From positions 216,683 through 280,682 of the forward strand of contig JAVDKK010000006.1 of assembly GCA_030849945.1 (NCBI GenBank): a stretch of DNA of 64,000 bases, written 5' to 3'. Made by a program: the position numbers and the translations under genes. Within the stretch, counting starts at the first letter, position 1; the number at the start of each line of letters is the position of its first letter. Source of the DNA: Schauerella fraxinea (GTDB taxonomy: Bacteria; Pseudomonadota; Gammaproteobacteria; Burkholderiales; Burkholderiaceae_B). Positions 8,017 through 16,809 of the stretch are shown one piece after another. Below the pieces are notes generated by a model. It searched no databases and was not told the origin of the DNA. It saw only the letters and a list, made by a program, of their open reading frames with translations.

Positions 8017-9429
8017 ATGACACCGTCAGTGGTGAATGCCGGCCCACGCCTGGACCGCCTGCCGATTGCCCGCTTTCATTGGAAGATCTTGTTTTTCATT
8101 GGCGCCGGCGCGTTGCTCGATGCCTTCGACGTTTACCTGGCTGCCGGGGTATTGGCGGCCACATTGGCCGAGGGATTTTCCACCCTCGAAACCAACGCCA
8201 CATTCATCTCGATCACCTTTTTCGGCATGCTGATCGGCGCAGGCCTGGCCGGCTACATGGGCGATCGCTTCGGGCGCCGGTATTCGTATCAAACCAATCT
8301 TGCGCTCTTTGGCGCCGCATCGCTGTTGGCGATCTTCGCACCCAACATGGAGACGCTGATCTTTCTGCGGTTTCTGATGGGCGTGGGATTGGGCGCCGAA
8401 CTGGTGGTGGCCGCCGGCACGCTGGGCGAATTCATTCCGCCGCGTTATCGCGGGCGCTGGATTTCGTTGCTCGGTCTCATCATCAATTCGGGTCTGCTGC
8501 TGGCCACGGCTGTGGGTTACGTGGTGATTCCCAATCTGGGCTGGCGCTGGATGTTCGGCATTGCGGGTGTGGGGGCGCTCATCATCTGGGCCATGCGCAA
8601 GCGCATGCCGGAGTCGCCGCGCTGGCTCGAATCGGTGGGGCGTCACGCCGAAGCCGAAGCCACCTTGCGGGATATCGAAACAGAAGTCACGGCACACCGC
8701 GGCGCCTTGCCGCCGGTCGAAAGCGTGCGCGAGGTTGCGGTGGAAAAGACGCCGATCTCGGCGCTCTTCTCCCGCCGCATGCTGGCGCGCACGATCGTGG
8801 CATCGATCGTGTGCGTGGGGATCAACGTGTCGATCTATGGATTCGTGGCGTGGTTGCCCACGTTCTTCGTCGGGCAGGGGCTCACGGTCGTGAAGTCGTT
8901 GGGCTTCACCACGCTGATGGCATTCGGCGCACCCGGCGGCGCCTTGGTCGGCTTCTTTCTGGGCGACAGGATAGGGCGGCGCAAAGGCATCATCGTGTTT
9001 GCACTGGCCGGTGTCGTGCTGGGCTTGATCTATCCGCATCTGCGCGATGTGACCGCCATCACCGTAGTGGGTTTTGCGCTGATCACCTGCCTGTACACCA
9101 TCGTCACGTTGGGGATGTACGGCTATATCCCTGAGCTCTTTCCCACGCAGTACCGCTTGCGCGGCACTGGCATTTCCGGGATGTGCGGCCGCGCGGCCGC
9201 GATGGCCACGCCCTACATGGTGGTCGTGCTGTTCAAGAACTTCGGCTTGACCGGCGTGCTGGGGATGGTGGTGGGCGTGCTCATGCTGATGGTGATCGCC
9301 CTGTTCCTGCTGCGCATCGAAACCAATCAGCAGACACTCGAAGCGCTGGAACCGGGATCGGAAAACGGACCGCCACCCGGCGGCCCTGGCTACGATGCGA
9401 TCAGGACTTCAGGCGGTAGCCCGTCTTGA
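8017..9429 (+). CDS. MFS transporter (sugar/aromatic-acid porter type)
   Basis: 470 residues with 12 predicted membrane helices. The loop 2-3 motif GDRFGRR and its repeat GDRIGRR in the second half, PESPRWL after helix 6, and PELFPTQYRLRGTG near helix 10 are the hallmarks of the sugar porter/aromatic acid:proton symporter branch of the major facilitator superfamily. A GAGGAG ribosome-binding site lies nine bases before ATG 8017. The 3' end overlaps the convergent ABC permease gene by 29 bases. Position after the amidase suggests that it imports the amidase substrate or a related organic acid; the substrate is not readable from sequence. Confidence 0.93.
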   Translation: MTPSVVNAGPRLDRLPIARFHWKILFFIGAGALLDAFDVYLAAGVLAATLAEGFSTLETNATFISITFFGMLIGAGLAGYMGDRFGRRYSYQTNLALFGAASLLAIFAPNMETLIFLRFLMGVGLGAELVVAAGTLGEFIPPRYRGRWISLLGLIINSGLLLATAVGYVVIPNLGWRWMFGIAGVGALIIWAMRKRMPESPRWLESVGRHAEAEATLRDIETEVTAHRGALPPVESVREVAVEKTPISALFSRRMLARTIVASIVCVGINVSIYGFVAWLPTFFVGQGLTVVKSLGFTTLMAFGAPGGALVGFFLGDRIGRRKGIIVFALAGVVLGLIYPHLRDVTAITVVGFALITCLYTIVTLGMYGYIPELFPTQYRLRGTGISGMCGRAAAMATPYMVVVLFKNFGLTGVLGMVVGVLMLMVIALFLLRIETNQQTLEALEPGSENGPPPGGPGYDAIRTSGGSPS

Positions 9430-10162
9430 AGATCCAGCGGATGGTGAGCAGGCAGAGCAGCATGAAGGCGAACGTCATCGCGATGCTGATCTCCACGCTC
9501 ACATCCGATACCCCGTAAAAGCTCCAGCGAAAGCCGCTGATCAAATACACGACAGGATTGAAGAGCGTCACTTTTTGCCAGAACGGCGGCAGCATGCTGA
9601 TCGAGTAGAAGCTGCCGCCCAGGAAGGTCAGCGGCGTGACGATCATCAGCGGAATGATCTGCAGCTTCTCGAAACCGTCGGCCCAGACGCCGATGATGAA
9701 ACCGAACAAGCTGAAGGTGACGGCGGTGAGCACGAGAAACGTGATCATCCACAAGGGATGCGCGATGTTGAAATCGATAAAACATCGCGCGGTGACCAGA
9801 ATCAACAGGCCCAGAATGATCGACTTGGTGGCGGCCGCGCCCACGTAGCCGATCACGATTTCGATATACGACAAGGGTGCCGACAGCACCTCATACAGGG
9901 TGCCGGCGTACTTGGGCATATAGATGCCGAATGACGCATTCGAAATGCTCTCGGTGAGAAGCGACAGCATGATCAGGCCGGGAATGATGAAGGCACCGTA
10001 GCTGATGCCGTCGATTTCCACCATGCGCGAACCGATGGCCGAGCCGAACACCACGAAGTACAGCGACGTCGAAATGACCGGTGAGGCAATGCTTTGCATG
10101 AGCGTGCGCCACGTGCGCGCGAGCTCGAATTTGTAGATGGCGAGGATGGCGTAGCCGTTCAT
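9401..10162 (-). CDS. yadH: ABC-2 type permease, YadH-like
   Basis: 253 residues with six predicted membrane helices and the ABC-2 permease pattern (ASPVISTSLYFVVFGSAIG, then PLTFLGGSFYSISMLP and the conserved FNPVVYLISGFRW near the end). It pairs with the upstream ATPase through an ATGA overlap at 10159-10162, so translation is coupled. YadGH is a two-gene exporter of unknown physiological substrate in enterobacteria and is widespread in proteobacteria. The 3' end overlaps the MFS gene on the opposite strand. Confidence 0.92.
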   Translation of the reverse strand: MNGYAILAIYKFELARTWRTLMQSIASPVISTSLYFVVFGSAIGSRMVEIDGISYGAFIIPGLIMLSLLTESISNASFGIYMPKYAGTLYEVLSAPLSYIEIVIGYVGAAATKSIILGLLILVTARCFIDFNIAHPLWMITFLVLTAVTFSLFGFIIGVWADGFEKLQIIPLMIVTPLTFLGGSFYSISMLPPFWQKVTLFNPVVYLISGFRWSFYGVSDVSVEISIAMTFAFMLLCLLTIRWIFKTGYRLKS

Positions 10163-11088
10163 GATGATGCCTTGAGCAGACCGACGAAAATATCTTCCAG
10201 CGAACTTTGCGACGACTGCAGATCGCGAAACGCGATGCCGTGCGCATTGAGCGACTGGAGCAGGGTGCCGATGCCGCTGCTTTCGCCCTCGGCGTTGTCG
10301 AACGTATAGATCAGCTCGTGGCCATCGTTGGCCAATTCCAGATTGGCGCTGGCAAGTGCTGGCGGGATGGCGGCAAGCGGCTGCTTGAGAAACAGGGTGA
10401 GCTGCTTCTTGCCCAGCTTGCGCATGAGCGTGTGCTTGTCTTCGACCAGAATGATCTCGCCTTTGCGGATCACGCCGATGCGATCGGCCATCTCCTCGGC
10501 CTCTTCGATGTAGTGCGTGGTGAGAATGATGGTGACGCCATTCTCACGCAAGCCGCGAACCATATTCCACATATCGTGGCGCAGCTCGACGTCCACGCCG
10601 GCGGTGGGTTCGTCGAGAAACAGAATGCGCGGCTCATGCGACAACGCCTTGGCGATCATCACGCGCCGTTTCATGCCGCCGGACAGCGTCATGATCCGGG
10701 CATCGCGCTTGTCCCACAGCGACAAATCACGCAGGATCTTCTCGAGATAGGCCGGGTTGGGCGGTTTGCCGAAGAGGCCACGGCTGAACTTGATCGTGCT
10801 CATCACGCTTTCGAACGCGTCGGTGGTGAGTTCCTGCGGCACGAGGCCGATCGCCCCGCGCGCGGCGCGATAGTCGGCCACGATGTCGTGACCGTCGGCC
10901 GTGACCGTGCCGGTCGACGGATTGACGATCCCGCAGATGATGCTGATCAACGTGGTTTTGCCGGCGCCATTAGGGCCGAGCAAGGCGAAAATCTCACCTT
11001 TGCGGATATCCAGATTGACCGTTTTGAGGGCTTGATGTCCCGACGCGTACGTCTTGGACAAATTCGAGATGGAAATGATGGCTGACAC
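10159..11088 (-). CDS. yadG: ABC exporter ATP-binding protein, YadG-like
   Basis: Walker A (GPNGAGKTT), Q-loop (VPQELTTDAFESV), signature LSGGMKRR, Walker B (ILFLDEP) and H-loop (LTTHYIEEAEE) are all present in the usual order. Sequence similarity to Escherichia coli YadG runs along the full length, and a GTG start at 11088 gives 309 residues, the same length as that protein; a longer 344-residue frame upstream has no homologous N-terminus. It powers the YadH permease whose gene overlaps the stop codon. A divergent promoter region separates it from the Spy-like gene at 11291, although no clear boxes could be assigned. Confidence 0.9.
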   Translation of the reverse strand: MSAIISISNLSKTYASGHQALKTVNLDIRKGEIFALLGPNGAGKTTLISIICGIVNPSTGTVTADGHDIVADYRAARGAIGLVPQELTTDAFESVMSTIKFSRGLFGKPPNPAYLEKILRDLSLWDKRDARIMTLSGGMKRRVMIAKALSHEPRILFLDEPTAGVDVELRHDMWNMVRGLRENGVTIILTTHYIEEAEEMADRIGVIRKGEIILVEDKHTLMRKLGKKQLTLFLKQPLAAIPPALASANLELANDGHELIYTFDNAEGESSGIGTLLQSLNAHGIAFRDLQSSQSSLEDIFVGLLKASS

Positions 11089-11290
11089 GGGGTCGCTATT
11101 CGGTAGGGAGGACGCGGAAACTTTTAACACGCACGCATCTCGCGTGCCGTCTTGCCCCCGTTGCGATTGCGGATAAAGGTGCGTTCCGTGCATTGGACCG
11201 TGGGAACTCTTCTCATTTCCTCCGTTGTTTTTTGAGACGTGCTGGCTACCATTCTTCCGTACTCAAGAACGATCTGAAGGAGGCAATGCC

Positions 11291-12034
11291 ATGACCCGGT
11301 TTGCCCAACGCACCACCACCCTGTGCGCCGTTGCCGCGCTCTCGGCCGCCGCGATCGGCGCCGGCACGGCGCTGACGCTGCCCCGCCTGGCCCATGCCGC
11401 CGACGCCTCGCCGTCTGCCGTCGTCGCCACGCCTACGTCGCCGCCTGCCTTGAACGGCACGCCGTCGCCCACTGCATGGCAAGCGCCGCCGCCCCTGCCG
11501 GGGGCCGGCCACCCCGGGCTGCCGCCACCGGCGCCGCGCGGCCCGCGAGCCGGTCCGCCGCCGCCGCCCTTCAATCCCTGGGGGCTGCCACCGTCGTTTG
11601 CCCGCTTGGGGCTCTCGGTGCAGCAGGAAGACGCCGTATTCGAGATCATGCACAAGCAGGTCGCCGATATGCGCACCCAGGCGCGGGCCGCACGCGATGC
11701 CGGTTTGAGCCTGAGCGCCATGGCCGACGACGAATCCTTCGATGAAAGCGCTGCCCGCCAAGCCGCCAACACGCTGGCGCAAGCCGAGGCGCAGATGCGC
11801 TTCATGCAGGTGCGCGATGCGCAACGCATTCGTGCGTTGCTCACCCCGCAACAGCGCGTGTTGTGGGACGACGACGATGACGACGATCCGGCCATGCCCC
11901 CACCGCCGCCGGGTTTCGGGGCCATTTTCAGCGCGCCGCCGCCAATGCCCGGTTGCGGCCCCGACCCGCGTGCCGATGCCGCACTGCCGGCCCCCGACGC
12001 TCCCGCAACGGCACGAGGCGCAGCCGGTAATTGA
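11291..12034 (+). CDS. Spy/CpxP-like periplasmic protein, Pro- and Asp-rich
   Basis: Starts at ATG 11291 behind a strong AAGGAGG site. A signal peptide (TTTLCAVAALSAAAIG..LAHAA) exports it. A Pro-rich region (residues about 50-95) precedes a helical core resembling the LTxxQ family of envelope-stress chaperones (LGLSVQQEDAVFEIMHKQV ... RIRALLTPQQRVLWD). The core is followed by seven consecutive Asp (about residues 193-199) and a second Pro-rich tail (PPPPPGF, PPPMPGCGPD). It is located upstream of, and overlaps, the gene for BaeS; Spy is a known BaeSR target in enterobacteria. The Asp run and the polyproline arms are not features of Spy or CpxP. A metal-binding role for the Asp run is inference. 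Confidence 0.8.
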   Translation: MTRFAQRTTTLCAVAALSAAAIGAGTALTLPRLAHAADASPSAVVATPTSPPALNGTPSPTAWQAPPPLPGAGHPGLPPPAPRGPRAGPPPPPFNPWGLPPSFARLGLSVQQEDAVFEIMHKQVADMRTQARAARDAGLSLSAMADDESFDESAARQAANTLAQAEAQMRFMQVRDAQRIRALLTPQQRVLWDDDDDDDPAMPPPPPGFGAIFSAPPPMPGCGPDPRADAALPAPDAPATARGAAGN

Positions 12035-12055
12035 CTCGTTTGGGCTTTCCGCGAC

Positions 12056-12081
12056 AATACCGGGTCATGAGACCCGGTATT
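12056..12081 (+). promoter_or_regulatory. perfect hairpin with baeS start codon in its loop
   Basis: Two 11-base arms, AATACCGGGTC (12056-12066) and GACCCGGTATT (12071-12081), are exact reverse complements and enclose the tetranucleotide ATGA, whose ATG is the baeS start (12067-12069). The mRNA would form an 11-bp stem with the start codon exposed only in the loop. It could act as a translational control of the sensor relative to the upstream Spy-like gene, or as a DNA operator; sequence alone cannot tell which. Confidence 0.75.
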
Positions 12082-13965
12082 ACGTTCAAGCTTTTCCTGG
12101 CAGTCTTGGCCGTCGGCATGGTGGTCACGCTCGCCATGGGCGCCGCCCTGCGCTGGCGTTTCGAGCATGACTTCCTGGTCTACGTGAACGAACGCGAAGG
12201 CCGGCGCGTCGAGCGGATGGTGTCGACCCTCACGCGGTTTTATATCCGCGACAACAGTTGGGAAGGATTGCGGCGCGACCCCAACGCCTGGGTGCACATG
12301 CTGACGGTGCCGCCGCCGCGCGACGATTTCGGCATGCTGGACGATCGCGATGGATTCGAGCCGTTCCGGTCGGGACGGTCCGGTGTGGACGAAGATGGCG
12401 ACGGCGACGGCGGGGCGGACCAAGACAAGACCAGGCCTGAGGATGCAACGCCTCAGCCGTCCGGCGCCGAGCGTGCCGGAGGCGACCCTGACGATACTGA
12501 GGGCGCCGAAGACGACCGCATGCATTCGGGCGATTCCGTCGACGCCGGGGCATCCGATCGGACCCCCCGGCCCAGCAGCGACGGATTCATACGCTATGGC
12601 TTTCATCGGCATGGACCCGACGAGGGGCTGACGGCCGGCACTTGGCACACGCACGGGCCGCAGCAAGGCGAACCCGTTCGCGCCACACCCGAGAGCTTCT
12701 GGCGCGATCTCTTGCCGCGCGACAGCTTCGGGCTGGGCGACAGCACCGTGCGCGAACGCTTCCGGCCGCCGCCGCCGCCGCCTTGGGATGGTGCCGAACT
12801 CGATTTCCCGCTGTTGCCGATGGATCCCGGGCGCCCACCCCCGATCCTGCCGCGCTTTACGTTGGTCGATCCCGTGGGCACCTGGGTCGCAGGCGCCTTT
12901 CCGCCGGCCAAGGACGCGCCGCGCCATCCCATCACGGTCGATGGCCGCCGGGTAGGCTGGCTGATTGCGCCGCTCCCGGACCGGTTGCCCGACGAAGCCG
13001 ACAGGCGGTTTCAGATTCAGCAAGTGCAGGCCACCTGGATCATCGGCGGGCTGGCAGTGATTCTGGCCATGGTGGTCAGCGTGCTGCTGGCGCGGATCTT
13101 TCTGGCGCCCGTGCGCCGCCTGGCGGCCGGCACGCAGGCGCTGGTCGCCGGCGATTACAAAACCCGCGTGCGGGTGACGTCTTCCGACGAGCTGGGCCGC
13201 CTGGCCCGGGATTTCAATCGGTTGGCTCACAGCCTGGAGCGCAACGAGGCCCTGCGCCGCGAGTGGCTGGCCGACATTTCCCACGAGTTGCGCACGCCGC
13301 TGGCGGTCATGCGCGGCGAAATCGAAGCCTTGCAAGACGGCATTCGCCCGCTGAACGCCGGCGCGTTGATCTCGTTGCAAAGCGAAGTCGCCATCCTGAG
13401 CGCGTTGATCGACGATCTGTACGAATTGGCATTGGCCGACGTGGGCGCGCTCACCTATCACCTGGCGCCGATGGATCTGGGCGAGTTGGTCACGGCCATT
13501 ACCGAAGGCTTCGGCGAGCGGCTCGCCAGCCATGGCGTGACCCTGACGTGGACGCCGCCGGCGAGTCCGGTCTGGATCGAAGCCGATCAGAAGCGGCTGA
13601 CGCAACTGTTTGCCAACCTGCTTGAAAACACCGTGCGCTATACGCACTCGCCCGGTGAGCTGCATATTGCGCTGGTCGTCGATCAAGCCGAGGGCCGCGC
13701 GGTGCTTACGTTTGACGACACCCCGCCTGCCGTGCCGGACGAATCCCTACTGCGCATCTTCGACCGGCTGTTCCGCGTCGAGGGCTCGCGCAATCGCGCC
13801 AGCGGCGGGGCAGGTCTGGGCTTGGCGATTTGCCAACGCATCGTCGAAGGCCATCAAGGCACGATCACCGCGCATGCCTCGCCCTTGGGCGGATTGCAGG
13901 TGAAAGTGTGCCTGCCGCTCCCTTCGCATCCCATTTTTCCCGACACAACCGAGTCGACATCATGA
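12067..13965 (+). CDS. baeS: sensor histidine kinase BaeS, with enlarged periplasmic domain
   Basis: The start MRPGITFKLFLAVLAVG aligns with the start of E. coli BaeS (RPGITGKLFLAI), which decides ATG 12067 over a TTG at 12031. Order: TM1 (about 6-27), a large periplasmic loop to about 320, TM2 (about 322-343), HAMP, phospho-acceptor His406 in DISHELRTP, N box ENTVRYTH and the G box GGAGLGLAI. BaeS is about 467 residues; this one is 632, with the extra length all in the periplasmic loop, which holds an acidic patch (about residues 106-125, DEDGDGDGGAD) and a Pro-rich part (RPPPPPPWDG). BaeS senses envelope stress and phosphorylates BaeR. The gene overlaps baeR by ATGA. Confidence 0.93.
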   Translation: MRPGITFKLFLAVLAVGMVVTLAMGAALRWRFEHDFLVYVNEREGRRVERMVSTLTRFYIRDNSWEGLRRDPNAWVHMLTVPPPRDDFGMLDDRDGFEPFRSGRSGVDEDGDGDGGADQDKTRPEDATPQPSGAERAGGDPDDTEGAEDDRMHSGDSVDAGASDRTPRPSSDGFIRYGFHRHGPDEGLTAGTWHTHGPQQGEPVRATPESFWRDLLPRDSFGLGDSTVRERFRPPPPPPWDGAELDFPLLPMDPGRPPPILPRFTLVDPVGTWVAGAFPPAKDAPRHPITVDGRRVGWLIAPLPDRLPDEADRRFQIQQVQATWIIGGLAVILAMVVSVLLARIFLAPVRRLAAGTQALVAGDYKTRVRVTSSDELGRLARDFNRLAHSLERNEALRREWLADISHELRTPLAVMRGEIEALQDGIRPLNAGALISLQSEVAILSALIDDLYELALADVGALTYHLAPMDLGELVTAITEGFGERLASHGVTLTWTPPASPVWIEADQKRLTQLFANLLENTVRYTHSPGELHIALVVDQAEGRAVLTFDDTPPAVPDESLLRIFDRLFRVEGSRNRASGGAGLGLAICQRIVEGHQGTITAHASPLGGLQVKVCLPLPSHPIFPDTTESTS

Positions 13966-14627
13966 TTCTCATCGCAGAAGACGAACCCAAGATCGCCGCC
14001 TTGCTGGCCGACTATCTCAATGCTGCCGGCTTCGAAACCCGCTGGGTGGCCAACGGCAGCGAAGTGATCGCCGCCTTTCGCGAAGATGCGCCGGAGCTGA
14101 TCCTGCTGGATCTGATGCTGCCGGGCCGCGATGGCTTGACGTTGTGCCGTGAAATCCGCCAGACCAGCGCCGTGCCCATCGTGATGGTAACGGCCCGGGT
14201 CGACGAGATCGATCGCCTGATCGGCCTGGAAATGGGCGCGGATGACTACATCTGCAAACCGTTCAGCCCGCGGGAAGTGCTGGCGCGCGTGAAAGCGATC
14301 ATCCGCCGCGCCCGCCACCATGCCGCCGCGCCCAACGAGCCCAGTCCGTTACGCATCGATAGCCAATACCACGGCGCCTGGCTCGACGAGCATCCGCTCA
14401 ATCTCACGCCGGTCGAATTCCGCCTGCTGCATACCCTCTGGCAGTCGCAGGGCAAGATCCTGTCGCGCGATCAATTGATGGACGGCCTGTATCCCGATAA
14501 CCGCATCGTGACCGACCGTACCGTCGACACGCACGTGAAGAACCTGCGACGCAAGCTCGAATCGGTGCGCGCCGATGCCACGTTGATCCGCTCGATCTAC
14601 GGGGTAGGTTACAAACTCGAGCTGTAA
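13962..14627 (+). CDS. baeR: response regulator BaeR (OmpR family)
   Basis: 221 residues: receiver domain with acceptor Asp in LILLDLMLPGRDG, the GADDYICKPFSPREV segment diagnostic of BaeR, and a C-terminal OmpR-type winged helix (LNLTPVEFRLLHTL ... TDRTVDTHVKNLRRKLE ... YGVGYKL). Strong residue-by-residue agreement with enterobacterial BaeR. The four-base overlap with baeS indicates translational coupling. Probable targets are the upstream Spy-like gene and exporters; a BaeR box could not be confirmed by eye in the 11089-11290 region. Confidence 0.94.
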   Translation: MILIAEDEPKIAALLADYLNAAGFETRWVANGSEVIAAFREDAPELILLDLMLPGRDGLTLCREIRQTSAVPIVMVTARVDEIDRLIGLEMGADDYICKPFSPREVLARVKAIIRRARHHAAAPNEPSPLRIDSQYHGAWLDEHPLNLTPVEFRLLHTLWQSQGKILSRDQLMDGLYPDNRIVTDRTVDTHVKNLRRKLESVRADATLIRSIYGVGYKLEL

Positions 14628-14796
14628 AAATGTGGTAAATCGCGCAGTTTGAGGCCCAACCGTTACGCTATTTCGCTTATCGGGAGAGACCAAATGTGTC
14701 TATGATTCTCAAAACGCTGGATGATGATACTTAAGACACCATCCCAATGCCCGAGGGGGACATTGCAAGAAGCGGTACCCCAGGGGAAGAATCGGT

Positions 14797-16785
14797 ATGG
14801 CGAAGTTCGGGTTGCGCAGCAAGTCATTACTGGCTTTGGTGCTTGCGTGTCTGCTGGCATTGGTGCCGGCGAGTCTGGTGGGTTGGAATATCGTCGACAG
14901 CGTGCGCGAGCATTTTGGCCGCGCCTACGTCAGCAATTTCACGCAGCTGAACCGGCAGAAAATCCTTGCCCCGCTGTCGCGGGAGCTCGCGTTGTCGCGC
15001 CGCATGGCGCAGTCCGAAGTGACTCTGCAATGGCTGCGTGAGCCGGGTAATGCCGCGGCGGCCGAACTGTTCTTTCGCGAGGCAGAAGGGTATCGGCGGG
15101 ATTTCGTCGATCACGCCTACTTCATCGCGCGCCAATCCGATGGCAATTATTATTTCAACGACGACAGCAAGCCGGTCTCGTTCGAGCCCCGCTATACGTT
15201 GAACGCCACCAATCCCACGGACGGCTGGTTCTACGGCAGCCTGCGCTCGCAGGACCCTTACAACATCAACGTGAGCACCGACCGGGGCCTCAAGATCACG
15301 CGTGTCTGGATCAACGTCGTCGTGCGCGACGGCACCACGCCGCTTGCGCTTGCCGGCGCCAGCTTGAACCTGAACCGCTTTCTGGACGAGTTCGTGCGCA
15401 GCGGCGAAGCCGGTGTGACGCCGATGATCGTCAACGAGAACGGTGCAATCCAGGCGCACCGCGATGCGTCGCTGATCGCCTACAACTCGGGCGCGACCGA
15501 TACCGGTGAAACCCAGCGCGTCTTCGGGCTGATGACCGATGACGCCAGCCGCGGCGCCTTGCAACGGGCCATGCAAACCGCCCGCCGCGACCCCAATACG
15601 GTGCCCTCGGAATGGGTCACCCTGTCGGGCAAGCGCCAATTGCTGTCGGTGGCCTATATCCCCGAACTCAAATGGTATGTGTTGACGGCAGTCGATCTGA
15701 ATGCCGCGCGCATCATCGACACGGGCTGGCTCTGGTCGGCCGGGCTGGCCTTGATTCTGGTCATCATGGCGCTGCTCCTGGCCTTCGGCTATGCCGTCGA
15801 GCGGCTGGTGCTGCGGCCCTTGCGGCGCCTGCAACAGTCGGCGCGCGCGATCGCCGACGGCCGTTACGACGTCACGTTGCCGCAGGGCGGCATGGATGAG
15901 ATCGGCGATCTGAGCCGCGCCTTCGGCGTCATGGCCGACAAGGTGCGCTCGCACACTGCCGAACTCGAAAGCCGGGTACAGGCGCGCACCACGGAACTGG
16001 CTGCGGCCAACCGCGAGATGGCGGTGGCGCACAAGAAGATCGGCGATTCGATCGACTATGCCAGCCTGATTCAGCGCGCCATCCTGCCCGATCGTCAGAT
16101 GACGCACTCGCTGGGCGCACATCACTTCGTGCTGTGGCAACCGCGCGATGTGGTGGGCGGCGACTTCTACGTATTCCGTGCCGATGGCGACAATTGCCTT
16201 CTGGGCGTGGTCGATTGCGCGGGCCATGGCGTGCCCGGCGCGTTGATGACTATGCTGGCACGTGCCGCGGTCGATCTGGCGATCTCGGAAGCCGGCGTAC
16301 GCGACCCCGCGTCGGTGCTGGTGCGCGTCGATCAGGCAATGCGTGCGATGCTCGAAGATGCCCAACTGCCGCGCACCTTGGCCACTGCGATGGACGCCGG
16401 GCTGGTGTATGTGGATCGCACGGGCGGCAAGATTACGTTCAGTGGCGCCAAGCTGTCGTTGTTTGCCAGCAATGGCGTGGACGTCGAGGAGTTCACGGGC
16501 GGACGCCGCGCGTTGGGCGACAAGCGTCTGGGCGATTACACCAATCAGGAAGTGGCCTTGCGGCCCGATTGGACGTTTTACCTCGCAACCGACGGCTTTC
16601 TGGATCAGGCGGGCGGCGAGCATGGTTTCGGCTTCGGCACGTCGCGCTTCGCCAATATGATCAAAGCGCATGCGCGCTTGCCGCTTGAACAGCAAGGCGC
16701 GGCGTTCGTTCAGGTGCTGGCCGAGTACCAGGGCGATTTGCCGCAACGCGACGACATCACGATGTTGTCGTTCCGTTTCGAATAA
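14797..16785 (+). CDS. siaA: SiaA-like PP2C phosphatase with periplasmic sensor domain
   Basis: 662 residues. One N-terminal TM helix, a dCache-like extracellular sensing region (about residues 35-300, including DHAYFIARQSDGNYYF and PELKWYVLTAVD), a second TM helix (about 310-332), HAMP, a coiled linker rich in ELESRVQARTTELAAANREM, and a C-terminal SpoIIE/PP2C domain with RDVVGGDFY and DCAGHGVPGA as metal-binding motifs and DDITML near the end. In Pseudomonas, SiaA dephosphorylates SiaC in response to stress, freeing it to activate the cyclase SiaD. First gene of a compact four-gene operon, 170 bases after baeR. A purine-rich AGGGGAAG site precedes the ATG. Confidence 0.93.
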   Translation: MAKFGLRSKSLLALVLACLLALVPASLVGWNIVDSVREHFGRAYVSNFTQLNRQKILAPLSRELALSRRMAQSEVTLQWLREPGNAAAAELFFREAEGYRRDFVDHAYFIARQSDGNYYFNDDSKPVSFEPRYTLNATNPTDGWFYGSLRSQDPYNINVSTDRGLKITRVWINVVVRDGTTPLALAGASLNLNRFLDEFVRSGEAGVTPMIVNENGAIQAHRDASLIAYNSGATDTGETQRVFGLMTDDASRGALQRAMQTARRDPNTVPSEWVTLSGKRQLLSVAYIPELKWYVLTAVDLNAARIIDTGWLWSAGLALILVIMALLLAFGYAVERLVLRPLRRLQQSARAIADGRYDVTLPQGGMDEIGDLSRAFGVMADKVRSHTAELESRVQARTTELAAANREMAVAHKKIGDSIDYASLIQRAILPDRQMTHSLGAHHFVLWQPRDVVGGDFYVFRADGDNCLLGVVDCAGHGVPGALMTMLARAAVDLAISEAGVRDPASVLVRVDQAMRAMLEDAQLPRTLATAMDAGLVYVDRTGGKITFSGAKLSLFASNGVDVEEFTGGRRALGDKRLGDYTNQEVALRPDWTFYLATDGFLDQAGGEHGFGFGTSRFANMIKAHARLPLEQQGAAFVQVLAEYQGDLPQRDDITMLSFRFE

Positions 16786-16809
16786 GCAGTCAGACAGGAT
16801 ATCCGGCTT

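Noticed and set aside
12031..12069. TTG 12031 as the baeS start (TTGA overlap with the Spy-like stop)
   Set aside because: Homology to E. coli BaeS (RPGIT-KLF) begins at ATG 12067; the TTG would add 12 residues without match.
11263..13686. 807-codon open frame on the minus strand
   Set aside because: Antisense to the Spy-like protein and BaeS, which have complete domain structure. In this high-GC sequence the opposite frame stays open by base composition; the translation is low in hydrophobic cores and rich in Arg/Gly/His.
14827..16746. 639-codon open frame on the minus strand opposite siaA
   Set aside because: siaA has a full dCache-HAMP-PP2C architecture; the antisense translation is rich in His, Arg and Gln with no domain.
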